NCBI GenBank assembly: GCA_947499005.1
Contig: CANMML010000001.1
Span: 186,001 to 250,000 of the forward strand
DNA from: an uncultured Aquimarina sp.
GTDB taxonomy: Bacteria; Bacteroidota; Bacteroidia; Flavobacteriales; Flavobacteriaceae
Reading direction: 5' to 3'
DNA length: 64,000 bases
Position 1 is the stretch's first letter. Every line of letters begins with the position of its first letter. The translations under genes and the position numbers were made by a program. This document shows positions 55,221-64,000 of the stretch, one piece after another. The notes under the pieces are model-generated. The model did not search any database, was not told the DNA's origin, and worked only from the letters and a program-made list of their open reading frames with translations.

Positions 55221-55247
55221 GAATTGAAAAAAAACTTAGCTTTCTAT

Positions 55248-55994
55248 TTACCCTTTCAAAGAAGCAGATAAATACTCGCGGTTCATACGGGCGATGTTTT
55301 CCAAAGAAATTCCTTTAGGGCATTCGATCTCACAAGCACCAGTATTCGTACAGTTACCAAAACCTTCAGCATCCATTTGTGCAACCATCGCTTGTACACG
55401 ATCAGTAGCCTCTATTTGTCCTTGTGGTAATAAAGCATATTGAGAAACCTTAGCAGAAGTAAATAACATTGCCGAAGCATTCTTACAAGCTGCTACGCAA
55501 GCACCACAACCAATACATGTTGCTGCATTAAAGGCATCATCTGCATTTTGCTTGTTTACAGGGATAGCATTTGCATCAATAGTATTACCAGAAGTGTTTA
55601 CCGAAATATATCCACCAGCATGCTGAATACGATCAAAAGCACTACGATCTACCATTAAATCTTTCACTACAGGGAAAGCTGCAGCACGGAAAGGTTCAAT
55701 AGTAATCGTATCTCCGTCGTTAAACATACGCATGTGTAACTGACAAGTCGTTACTTTACGATCAGGCCCATGAGGCTCTCCGTTAATTTGTAAAGAACAC
55801 ATTCCGCAGATTCCTTCACGACAATCATGATCGAAAACTACAGGCTCTTCTCCTTTATTAATTAATTGTTCGTTAAGAACATCTAGCATTTCTAGGAAGG
55901 ACATATCTTCTTCGATTCCATCAATTGGGTAATCGATCATTTGTCCTTTATCGTTAGCGTTTTTTTGACGCCATATTTTCAATAGTAATTTCAT
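55248..55994 (-). CDS. sdhB: Succinate dehydrogenase/fumarate reductase iron-sulfur subunit
   Basis: 248 aa. The 2Fe-2S ligands [12 protein letters not shown] and two later clusters [11 protein letters not shown] and [11 protein letters not shown] are present and complete. It transfers electrons from SdhA to the membrane quinone site. The operon order on the minus strand is sdhC-sdhA-sdhB, normal for Bacteroidota. Confidence 0.95.
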   Translation of the reverse strand: MKLLLKIWRQKNANDKGQMIDYPIDGIEEDMSFLEMLDVLNEQLINKGEEPVVFDHDCREGICGMCSLQINGEPHGPDRKVTTCQLHMRMFNDGDTITIEPFRAAAFPVVKDLMVDRSAFDRIQHAGGYISVNTSGNTIDANAIPVNKQNADDAFNAATCIGCGACVAACKNASAMLFTSAKVSQYALLPQGQIEATDRVQAMVAQMDAEGFGNCTNTGACEIECPKGISLENIARMNREYLSASLKG

Positions 55995-56071
55995 AACTCT
56001 AAAAAGATTTGAGTATTGAGTATTGAGTACAGAGAGAATACATCTAAAATCTCACTTCTCAATACTAATAT

Positions 56072-58072
56072 CTATTTATATGAACGAGTTTTAACCTCAA
56101 TATTTTCAAACACTAATTCCTCTTTATGCAATACAGCATCTTTTGGTTCACCTTTATATTCCCATGCAGAAACAAACGTAAAGTTTTCGTCATCACGTAA
56201 TGCTTCTCCTTCAGGAGTTTGGTATTCTTCACGGAAGTGCCCCCCGCAAGATTCATTTCTTGTTAAGGCATCTTTAGCGAATAATTCACCCAATTCAAGG
56301 AAATCAGCTACGCGACCTGCTTTTTCTAATTCAGTATTCATACCTGTTGCTTCTCCTGGAATGTTTACATTTTCCCAGAAATCAGCACGTAAAGCAGCAA
56401 TCTCATCGATAGCTTCTTGTAAGCCTTCAGCATTACGAGCCATACCACACTTATTCCACATGATCTTACCTAACTTCTTGTGGTAATAATCAACAGAATG
56501 TTGTTTTTTGGTATTCATTAATTTAGAAATGCGATCGGTAACTTCTTTTTCGGCAGCATCAAATTCAGGAGAATCTGTTGGAATTTTTCCTGTACGAATA
56601 TCATCCGCCAAATAATCACCAATAGTATAAGGCAATACGAAGTATCCGTCAGCCAAACCTTGCATTAAGGCAGAAGCTCCAAGACGGTTAGCACCGTGAT
56701 CAGAGAAGTTCGCTTCTCCAGCGGCATAACAACCAGGGATACTTGTTTGTAAGTTATAATCAACCCAAAGACCACCCATAGTATAGTGCACCGCAGGGTA
56801 AATCATCATAGGAGTTTCGTATGGATTCTCATCTACGATCTTCTCGTACATTTGGAATAAGTTTCCGTATTTATTTTCAACAACTTTTTTACCAAGTTCT
56901 TGAATTTTAGCTTCACTAGGGTTTTTAATACCACTAGTTAACGCTTTTTCCTTTCCGTAGCGAATAATTGCAGAAGCGAAATCTAAATAAACCGCTTCTC
57001 CAGTTTTATTTACACCATATCCAGCATCACAACGTTCTTTAGCAGCACGCGAAGCAACATCACGAGGTACTAAGTTACCAAAGGCAGGGTAACGACGCTC
57101 TAAATAATAATCTCTATCATCTTCAGCAATTTGTGTAGGCTTTAACTTTCCTTCACGAATAGCCAATACATCTTTCATGTTCTTAGGAACCCAAATACGA
57201 CCATCATTACGTAATGATTCTGACATCAATGTCAATTTCGATTGGTGATCTCCCGATACAGGAATACATGTAGGGTGAATCTGTGTGTAACAAGGATTTG
57301 CAAAGTGTGCTCCACGACGGTGAGCTCTCCAAGCAGCCATTACGTTACTTCCCATTGCATTTGTACTCAAGAAAAACACGTTTCCGTAACCTCCTGTAGC
57401 CAAAATTACTGCATGGGCAGAATGACGTTCGATTTCACCAGTAACCAAGTTACGTGCAATGATTCCACGAGCTTTACCATCAACTTTTACTAAATCTAGC
57501 ATTTCGTGACGGTTAAAAGATTGAATCTTACCACGGTTAATTTGGCGGTTCATTGCCGAGTATGCACCTAGCAATAATTGTTGTCCTGTTTGTCCTTTAG
57601 CGTAAAATGTACGAGATACTAACACCCCTCCGAAAGAACGGTTGTCAAGTAAACCTCCATATTCACGCGCAAAAGGAACCCCTTGAGCAACACATTGATC
57701 GATGATGTTACCCGAAACTTCAGCTAAACGGTGAACGTTAGCTTCACGAGAACGGTAATCACCACCCTTAATAGTATCGTAGAAAAGACGGTAGTTAGAA
57801 TCTCCATCTCCTTGATAGTTTTTTGCTGCGTTAATTCCTCCCTGTGCCGCAATAGAGTGTGCACGACGAGGTGAATCTTGATAACAAAAAGTTTTTACGT
57901 TATATCCTAGTTCTGCTAAAGATGCAGCAGCACTACCACCCGCTAAACCAGTACCTACAACAATCACATCGATGTTACGTTTGTTGGCTGGGTTAACAAG
58001 ATTAATGTCATTTTTATGTTTTGTCCACTTATCAGCTAATGGACCTTGAGGTATTTTAGAATCTAATGCCAT
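56072..58072 (-). CDS. sdhA: Succinate dehydrogenase/fumarate reductase flavoprotein subunit
   Basis: About 666 aa from [10 protein letters not shown] (58072); a 13-residue upstream extension overlaps sdhC and is unlikely. The FAD motif [18 protein letters not shown], the segment [22 protein letters not shown], and active-site text HPTCIPVSG and HGANRLGAS are present. It oxidises succinate in the TCA cycle. A long form as in other Bacteroidota. Confidence 0.95.
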   Translation of the reverse strand: MALDSKIPQGPLADKWTKHKNDINLVNPANKRNIDVIVVGTGLAGGSAAASLAELGYNVKTFCYQDSPRRAHSIAAQGGINAAKNYQGDGDSNYRLFYDTIKGGDYRSREANVHRLAEVSGNIIDQCVAQGVPFAREYGGLLDNRSFGGVLVSRTFYAKGQTGQQLLLGAYSAMNRQINRGKIQSFNRHEMLDLVKVDGKARGIIARNLVTGEIERHSAHAVILATGGYGNVFFLSTNAMGSNVMAAWRAHRRGAHFANPCYTQIHPTCIPVSGDHQSKLTLMSESLRNDGRIWVPKNMKDVLAIREGKLKPTQIAEDDRDYYLERRYPAFGNLVPRDVASRAAKERCDAGYGVNKTGEAVYLDFASAIIRYGKEKALTSGIKNPSEAKIQELGKKVVENKYGNLFQMYEKIVDENPYETPMMIYPAVHYTMGGLWVDYNLQTSIPGCYAAGEANFSDHGANRLGASALMQGLADGYFVLPYTIGDYLADDIRTGKIPTDSPEFDAAEKEVTDRISKLMNTKKQHSVDYYHKKLGKIMWNKCGMARNAEGLQEAIDEIAALRADFWENVNIPGEATGMNTELEKAGRVADFLELGELFAKDALTRNESCGGHFREEYQTPEGEALRDDENFTFVSAWEYKGEPKDAVLHKEELVFENIEVKTRSYK

Positions 58073-58082
58073 AGTATATCGA

Positions 58083-58742
58083 TTAGTGATTAAAATGATG
58101 AAACAATGCAATGAAGATGAATCCTGCAGGAATCACAATAGCAAATGCCTTAGCAAATTTTTGGATGTTAGCAGAGTATTTGTTGTTCACTCCAATAGAT
58201 TGGAAAGAAGAAGCAAAACCATGCAACAAGTGCAATGCTAAGAAAACAAAAGAAATTACATAAAGTACCGTACGAACAGGACTCACAAATTTCTCTTGTA
58301 ACTCATGATAATATCTAGTAGGATCTTCAGGGCTAAATTCAACATATTTATGAACTATCTCAGGAATCCAAAAGTCATAGAAATGTAATCCCAAAAAGGC
58401 CAATACAACCAATCCAGAGTAAATCATATTTCTAGACATCCATGAAGCATTGGCTCCACCGTTGTAGCTCGCATATTTAACAGGACGAGCGCTTTTGTTT
58501 TTAATTTCTAGGATGAATCCCATGATAAAGTGAAAAACCACTCCAAAAATTAACACTGGTTGCAACCCAAATTGAACGACAGGATTCGTTCCCATGAAGT
58601 GAGAAGCTGCGTTAAATGCCTTTTCACTAAACACCGATGTTAGGTTAATTGAAAAGTGCTGTAGTAAGAAAAAGACTAGAAATAAGCCAGATAGCGCCAT
58701 GGCTACCTTCCTTACTATAGATGATCTAATAAGTTTACTCAT
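58083..58742 (-). CDS. sdhC: Succinate dehydrogenase cytochrome b558 subunit
   Basis: 219 aa with about 5 membrane helices and several His that could bind two b-type haems ([27 protein letters not shown]-like [18 protein letters not shown]). It anchors SdhAB and reduces menaquinone. First gene of the operon, ending 10 nt before the sdhA start. Confidence 0.9.
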   Translation of the reverse strand: MSKLIRSSIVRKVAMALSGLFLVFFLLQHFSINLTSVFSEKAFNAASHFMGTNPVVQFGLQPVLIFGVVFHFIMGFILEIKNKSARPVKYASYNGGANASWMSRNMIYSGLVVLAFLGLHFYDFWIPEIVHKYVEFSPEDPTRYYHELQEKFVSPVRTVLYVISFVFLALHLLHGFASSFQSIGVNNKYSANIQKFAKAFAIVIPAGFIFIALFHHFNH

Positions 58743-58980
58743 TGTACAATAAATTTTAGCTTGACAAATGTAATTTCGAAAAGGTTTTTGTACAACTTTA
58801 TAATAGAGTTTAATACTTGTTTAAAATCATTATAGATAAGTAGAAATACGTAGTAACTAACTAAGTATTTGTGATTTTTAATACAAAAAATGCATTGTTA
58901 TCAATGTCATTTGACTAGTGGTTGCTATTTTTTCAAAAAAAGATTGTGTTACTTTAGGAATTCTAAAATCATAAACCTTC

Positions 58981-61737
58981 ATGAAAACTAAAATTTTAAG
59001 TTGGGTCGTTCTTCTTTCAGCGATAACGTTACAGGCGCAAGCCATAAAATGGAATACAGTTAAAACAAATAATCTCCCCATAGAAAGGCATGAGGCTGGG
59101 TTTATTGGGGTTGGAGGCCACCTATATTTAATAGGAGGAAGAGGAGATAAGGTTACTTCTATTTATAATAGAAAATCTAATTCTTGGAAGTCAGGAGCTA
59201 AACCGCCTGTGGAAATACATCATTTTCAACCAGTAGTTTTCGAAGATGAAGTATATTTAATAGGGGCGATGACAGGGCCATATCCTAATGAAAAACCACT
59301 AGATAAGGTGCTGAAATATCTTCCTAAAGAAGATAAGTTTGAATACGGCGACGTAATTCCAGAAAGCAGACGTAGAGGCGGAGCTGGGGTGGTTGTATTT
59401 AATAGCAAAATTTATATTGTAGGAGGAATTACGAACGGACATATTGATGGTTCAGTGGCTTGGCTAGATGAATACGATCCTAAAACAGGAATTTGGAAAG
59501 TATTGGATGATGCTCCTTTTGCTAGAGATCATTTTCAAGCTGTAGTAAATGATAATAAACTGTATGCCTTTGGCGGAAGAACAACAAATCTAAATGTTTT
59601 TAAAGATGCTAGTTGTGTTGTTGCTTATGGTTCAATATATGATTTTAATAAACAAGGTTGGGAGCCTGTTACTGAAAAATTAAAATTGCCTACACTAAGA
59701 GCAGGAAATGCAGCTTTTTCTAAAGGGAATCATGTGTTTGTCGTGGGAGGAGAGAGCCACACTCAAGTTGAAGCTCACAATGAAATTGAAGTTTTTGATG
59801 TAGCAACGCAGAAATGGTCTAAAGCGGGAAGTTTAAAACAAGGGAGACATGGTACGGGAGTAGTGTTAATAGAAGATACGGCATATATCGCTTCGGGTTG
59901 TGGTAATCGAGGAGGAACGCCAGAATTAACGTCACTTGAAAAAGCGACAATTGCAACCTCTTTTAAGTCAAAAAAGATAAAGAATGAAGGAAATCAAATT
60001 ATTCATCAGCAATACCATGCTATTGTCATAGATATTGAAGGGCCGACTGTAACAGAAACAGATGATTATAACCCTTTTTTGAATTATGTTTTTGAAGTAG
60101 AATTTACCAATGGGGATACCATAAAGAAAGTGAGAGGTTTTTTTGCGGCTGACGGAAAGTCTTCCGAAACAAGTGCTCAGTCAGGGAATGTATGGCGTGT
60201 ACGGTTTGCTTCCAATGAAATAGGAGATTGGCAGTATAAAGCTAAATTGTGGAAAGGGAAAGAGGTGGCTTTATCTCCAAGTAAAATAAACGCGGAAGTT
60301 GTTTCGGAAAAAGAAGGAGCTTTTAAAGTGGTGCCAACACGAAAAAAAGGAGAAGATTTTCGCGCAAAAGGGAATCTAACAGTCGATAAAGGACATTTTA
60401 AATTTAGAAATACAAATAAATATTGGTTGAAATTTGGAGCGAATAGCCCAGAGAATTTTTTAGCCTATGAAGGTTTTGATGATACTTATAGAACAACCAA
60501 AGGAGGTAAACGCAGAGATTTTTCTGTAGATGAAAAAGTACATCGATACACTCCGCATTTAAAAGATTGGAATATAGGAGATCCTACCTGGAAAGAAGGG
60601 AAAGGAAAAGAAATCATAGGTTCGATAAATTATTTGGCTTCAAAAGGGATGAATGTAGTGTACTTTCTTTCTATGAATATCGAAGGGGATGGTCGAGATG
60701 TATGGCCTTATCATGATCCAGATGATTTTACGAGATTCGATGCTAGTAAGCTAGCGCAGTGGGAAATTCTTTTTAAGCATATGCAATCTAAAGGAGTATT
60801 GTTGCATGTTATCTTACAAGAAACAGAAAATGAAACACTCTTAGATAAGGGAGATACGGGAAGATTGAGAAAATTATATCTATTAGAGATGATTGCGCGT
60901 TTTGGGCACCATAATGGAGTAGTATGGAATATTGGAGAAGAAAATGGTTGGGCTAAATGGTCGCCAATAGCCCAGAATACCAGACAGCGAAAAGATATGA
61001 TTCAATTTATAAAAGAGAATGATCCGTACAAACATCCAGTAATAATTCATTCACATGCAGAAGAGGAAACTAGAAAACCTGTATTGGATAGTTTATTAGG
61101 TTTTAAATATTTGGATGGAATCTCTTTTCAAGAGTGGCATCCTCATAATGTTACCCATGCCATACAGACATGGAAGAAAGCTTCAGAGGAAGTTGGTGAG
61201 CCTTGGTTAATTACTATGGATGAAATAGGTCCAGCAAATAACGGAGCCAAGATTGATAGTAACGACCCGTTGCATGAAGAAGTTGTTGGAGAGGTGCTAT
61301 GGGGAGCCCTGTTATCCGGAGCAGCTGGTGTCGAATGGTATTTTGGGTACGAGCAACCACATCATGATAATAATTCTGAAGATTGGAGACAGAGAGATAA
61401 GATGTGGGAAATTACAAATCATGCAAAAGTGTTTTTTGAGAAAAATAACATCCCATATAATGAGATGCAACCACTGCATAATATAATCACGGATAAGGGG
61501 TATTGTTTTGGAAAATCAAATGAGGTGTATATTTTATATGTGCCAAAAGATAAAAATGCGGAATTTGATTTATCAAGTGTTCAGGGGAATTATACCTTAC
61601 ATTGGTATAATCCATTCTTTGGCGGTGAATTACAAAATAATGAAGTGATTAGTATTCAGGGAGGAAGTAAAATTGATGCAGGTAAAAAGCCTATAGAAAA
61701 TCAGGATTGGGTTTTATTACTTAAGCGGGTAGAGTAG
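58981..61737 (+). CDS. Secreted kelch-repeat and DUF5060/glycoside-hydrolase-like fusion protein
   Basis: 918 aa. After a signal peptide (WVVLLSAITLQAQA), residues about 25-320 form a kelch propeller (GGHLYLIGGRGD; SKIYIVGGITNG; NHVFVVGGESH). Residues about 345-440 resemble DUF5060, and about 470-830 an (alpha/beta)8 glycosidase-like region (GANSPENFLAYEGF; NVVYFLSMNIEGDGRDVWPYHDP; VVWNIGEENGW; ITMDEIGPANNG), with a C-terminal collagen-binding-like domain. E in NIGEENG and DEIGP are candidate catalytic acids. No T9SS domain is seen. Combined propeller and hydrolase suggest a multi-step sugar-degrading protein. Confidence 0.85.
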   Translation: MKTKILSWVVLLSAITLQAQAIKWNTVKTNNLPIERHEAGFIGVGGHLYLIGGRGDKVTSIYNRKSNSWKSGAKPPVEIHHFQPVVFEDEVYLIGAMTGPYPNEKPLDKVLKYLPKEDKFEYGDVIPESRRRGGAGVVVFNSKIYIVGGITNGHIDGSVAWLDEYDPKTGIWKVLDDAPFARDHFQAVVNDNKLYAFGGRTTNLNVFKDASCVVAYGSIYDFNKQGWEPVTEKLKLPTLRAGNAAFSKGNHVFVVGGESHTQVEAHNEIEVFDVATQKWSKAGSLKQGRHGTGVVLIEDTAYIASGCGNRGGTPELTSLEKATIATSFKSKKIKNEGNQIIHQQYHAIVIDIEGPTVTETDDYNPFLNYVFEVEFTNGDTIKKVRGFFAADGKSSETSAQSGNVWRVRFASNEIGDWQYKAKLWKGKEVALSPSKINAEVVSEKEGAFKVVPTRKKGEDFRAKGNLTVDKGHFKFRNTNKYWLKFGANSPENFLAYEGFDDTYRTTKGGKRRDFSVDEKVHRYTPHLKDWNIGDPTWKEGKGKEIIGSINYLASKGMNVVYFLSMNIEGDGRDVWPYHDPDDFTRFDASKLAQWEILFKHMQSKGVLLHVILQETENETLLDKGDTGRLRKLYLLEMIARFGHHNGVVWNIGEENGWAKWSPIAQNTRQRKDMIQFIKENDPYKHPVIIHSHAEEETRKPVLDSLLGFKYLDGISFQEWHPHNVTHAIQTWKKASEEVGEPWLITMDEIGPANNGAKIDSNDPLHEEVVGEVLWGALLSGAAGVEWYFGYEQPHHDNNSEDWRQRDKMWEITNHAKVFFEKNNIPYNEMQPLHNIITDKGYCFGKSNEVYILYVPKDKNAEFDLSSVQGNYTLHWYNPFFGGELQNNEVISIQGGSKIDAGKKPIENQDWVLLLKRVE

Positions 61738-61825
61738 TTGTTTTCTTCTAGAAAGATTTTCTTTTTTCTTCGACCAAAGCTAGATAATATGCTATTTTAG
61801 ACGCATACTTTCTAGTAGAGACATA

Positions 61826-64000
61826 ATGAATACAGATAAGAAAAAGCTGGAAGCTTTAAAATACCACGCTGAACCTACTCCAGGTAAAATTAAAGTAGTA
61901 CCAACGAAAAAATATGCAACTCAAAGAGATTTGGCGTTGGCATATTCACCAGGTGTTGCAGAGCCTTGTTTGGCGATAGAAAAAGAACCAAATGATGCCT
62001 ATAAGTATACCACTAAAGGGAATTTAGTAGCTGTTATTTCTAACGGAACAGCAGTACTAGGATTAGGTGATATCGGAGCAATGGCTTCTAAACCCGTAAT
62101 GGAAGGGAAAGGGCTGTTGTTTAAAATCTTTGCAGATATCGATGTTTTCGATATTGAAGTAGATACTAAGGATATAGAAGAATTCATTCAGACAGTAAAA
62201 AATATTGCACCGACTTTTGGAGGAATCAACTTAGAAGATATTAAAGCACCAGAAGCTTTCGAGATTGAACGCCGTTTAAAAGAAGAGTTGTCAATTCCTG
62301 TAATGCATGATGATCAACATGGTACTGCAATTATTTCTGCAGCGGCATTGTTAAATGCTTGTGAGATTGTTGGGAAGAAGATAGAAGATGTTCGTATTGT
62401 CGTAAGTGGGGCTGGTGCAGCTGCCATTTCGTGTACACGTCTGTATAAGTCTTTCGGGGCTAAAGCAGAAAATATAGTAATGACTGATAGTAAAGGAGTC
62501 ATTAGAAAAGATAGAGGGAATCTTACATCCCAAAAAGCAGAGTTTGCAACGGATAGAGATTTAAATACCTTAGAAGATGCCATGAAGAATGCCGATGTGT
62601 TTATTGGTCTTTCGATGGCAGATATTGTAACTCCAGAAATGTTGCTTGCAATGTCAAATGATCCGATTGTTTTTGCAATGGCAAATCCCAATCCCGAAAT
62701 CAAATATGACATAGCTATTGCGACTAGGAAAGATATCATTATGGCTACAGGGCGTAGTGATCACCCTAATCAAGTAAATAATGTACTTGGTTTTCCTTTT
62801 ATTTTTAGAGGAGCATTGGATGTGCGTGCCACGGCGATTAATGAAGAAATGAAAAAAGCGGCTACGCTAGCATTAGCAGCTCTAGCAAAGGAGCCTGTGC
62901 CAGAGCAAGTAAATATTGCTTACAATAAAACAAAATTAGTTTTTGGGAGAGAATATATTATTCCAAAACCTTTTGATCCTAGGTTAATTGGAGAAATTCC
63001 GGTAGCGGTTGCAAAGGCAGCTATTGAAAGTGGAGTGGCTCAAGAAGGAATTGACAATTGGGAAGAATACAAGCAAGAATTATTAGGTCGACTTGGAAAT
63101 AATAATACCCTGCTAGAGCTATTAAGAGATAGAGCAAGACAAGATCCTAAACGTGTTGTGTATGCTGAAGGAGAAGAGATTCAAGTATTGAAAGCAGCTC
63201 AAGTAGCTTATGAAGATGGCTTTGCCATTCCAGTATTATTAGGGAGAAAAGAGGTGATCGAAGAGATTGCTGCTGAGATTAAATTTGATCTTTCGGGAGT
63301 CGAAATTATCGATCCCAAATCAAAGGAAGAGAAACATAGAAAAACAAAATACGCAACTCATTATTGGGTGGAGCGCAAGCGAAAAGGGGTTACCTTAAAT
63401 GATGCCGAGAGTTTAATGCGAGATCGTGATTATTTTGGCGCGATGATGGTAAATACCGGAGATGCTGATGCGTTACTTTCAGGGTATTCTAGAAGTTACA
63501 GTACAACGATCAAGCCCATTTTAGAATTAATTGGTTTGCAAAAAGGAATTAAACGAGCGGCAGCAACCAACTTAATGGTTTCAGATTATGGGCCTTTGTT
63601 TATTTCCGATACATCTATTAATATCGAGCCAGATGCTAAAACGCTGGCGAAAATTACACAATTGACAGCAGAGACTATCAAAATGTTTGGGGTAGACCCA
63701 ATAATTGCGATGATTTCATATGCAAATTTTGGAGGATCAAAGCATATTAATTCGGCTAAAGTAGATCAATGTGTGCAGTTTTTGCATAAAGCACAACCCG
63801 ACTTAGTAGTTGATGGGCCTATTCAAACGGACTTTGCATTGAATAATGAAATGCTAAAGGAGCGCTTTTTGTTTTCGAAATTAGTGGATAAAAAAGTGAA
63901 TGCTTTAGTCTTCCCTAGCCTAGATGCAGCAAATGCCACGTATAAATTGATGAAAGAATTGAATAAAGCTTCCTCTGTAGGGCCTATTTTAATGGGAATG
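61826..64000 (+). CDS. maeB: NADP-dependent malic enzyme, MaeB type (3' truncated by the window)
   Basis: The ATG at 61826 opens a frame with no stop through base 64000 (725 codons), so the gene continues beyond the window. The malic enzyme domain has YSPGVAEPCLAI, the catalytic Lys region and DIGAMASKPVMEGKG, and NAD-binding GAGAAAISCTRL. After about residue 430 comes a phosphotransacetylase-like domain (DPKRVVYAEGEEIQVLKAAQVA). It decarboxylates malate to pyruvate, supplying NADPH. Full members are about 760 aa, so little is missing. Confidence 0.93.
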   Translation, partial: MNTDKKKLEALKYHAEPTPGKIKVVPTKKYATQRDLALAYSPGVAEPCLAIEKEPNDAYKYTTKGNLVAVISNGTAVLGLGDIGAMASKPVMEGKGLLFKIFADIDVFDIEVDTKDIEEFIQTVKNIAPTFGGINLEDIKAPEAFEIERRLKEELSIPVMHDDQHGTAIISAAALLNACEIVGKKIEDVRIVVSGAGAAAISCTRLYKSFGAKAENIVMTDSKGVIRKDRGNLTSQKAEFATDRDLNTLEDAMKNADVFIGLSMADIVTPEMLLAMSNDPIVFAMANPNPEIKYDIAIATRKDIIMATGRSDHPNQVNNVLGFPFIFRGALDVRATAINEEMKKAATLALAALAKEPVPEQVNIAYNKTKLVFGREYIIPKPFDPRLIGEIPVAVAKAAIESGVAQEGIDNWEEYKQELLGRLGNNNTLLELLRDRARQDPKRVVYAEGEEIQVLKAAQVAYEDGFAIPVLLGRKEVIEEIAAEIKFDLSGVEIIDPKSKEEKHRKTKYATHYWVERKRKGVTLNDAESLMRDRDYFGAMMVNTGDADALLSGYSRSYSTTIKPILELIGLQKGIKRAAATNLMVSDYGPLFISDTSINIEPDAKTLAKITQLTAETIKMFGVDPIIAMISYANFGGSKHINSAKVDQCVQFLHKAQPDLVVDGPIQTDFALNNEMLKERFLFSKLVDKKVNALVFPSLDAANATYKLMKELNKASSVGPILMGM

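Overview
The window is AT-rich chromosomal DNA from a Bacteroidota bacterium, most likely a marine member of the Flavobacteriaceae. Supporting signs are several proteins with C-terminal type IX secretion sorting domains, SusC-like plug and carboxypeptidase-regulatory-like domains, promoters of the TTG / TAnnTTTG type, very weak Shine-Dalgarno sequences, and a polysaccharide-handling gene content (GH5 endoglucanase, beta-helix proteins, alginate-lyase-like protein, DUF5060 protein).

Layout. 0-4 kb: a truncated secreted beta-helix/lectin protein and a GH5 lipoprotein. 4-10.5 kb: a vWA protein with a SusC-plug-like N-terminus, an ECF sigma factor with its membrane partner, a transglutaminase-like protein and a carboxypeptidase-regulatory-like protein. 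10.7-14.8 kb: a WYL-family regulator, then a radical SAM enzyme with an Lgt paralogue. 15-22.1 kb: an RNA-repair island (tRNA and tRNA-like genes, rtcB, small membrane proteins, prfH, a TPR-like protein) with duplicated small-peptide/small-RNA modules. 22-34 kb: a beta-helix lipoprotein, an Omp85-type protein, a CYTH protein, dinB, a T9SS cargo protein, succinyl-CoA:3-ketoacid CoA-transferase and a very large YadA-head-like T9SS protein. 34-53 kb: an envelope glycan region with three GT-C glycosyltransferases carrying TPRs, a DprE1/DprE2/UbiA/HAD set resembling polyprenyl-phospho-arabinose synthesis, an alginate-lyase-like protein, a vanadium-haloperoxidase-like protein, an SGNH protein, an LRR-kinase and a carbamoyltransferase/DUF5989/SxtJ triad. 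53-64 kb: two envelope proteins, sdhCAB, a kelch-DUF5060 glycosidase-like protein and a truncated malic enzyme (maeB).

The most interesting part is the RNA-repair island. A 19-bp palindrome (TACGCAAAATAATTGCGTA and close variants) occurs three times: in the promoter of the WYL regulator gene, in a promoter ahead of an aberrant tRNA-like gene, and in the promoter ahead of rtcB. Each time it lies at the same distance from the -7 box. This suggests that the WYL protein controls itself and the island. Upstream of rtcB are a divergent tRNA-Pro(UGG), a tRNA-Cys(GCA)-like gene with an enlarged variable region and T-loop, and a class-II tRNA-like gene whose anticodon arm is replaced by about 66 nt. 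On both sides of the rtcB cassette sits a duplicated module of promoter, about 35-codon ORF, intrinsic terminator, a 56-nt conserved hairpin element with paired changes, a second promoter, a second about 35-codon ORF and a second terminator. RtcB seals RNA ends carrying 2',3'-cyclic phosphate and 5'-OH, and PrfH is the release-factor homologue that partners RtcB in ribosome repair. An RNA-damage response with its own tRNA-like RNAs is therefore a reasonable but untested reading.
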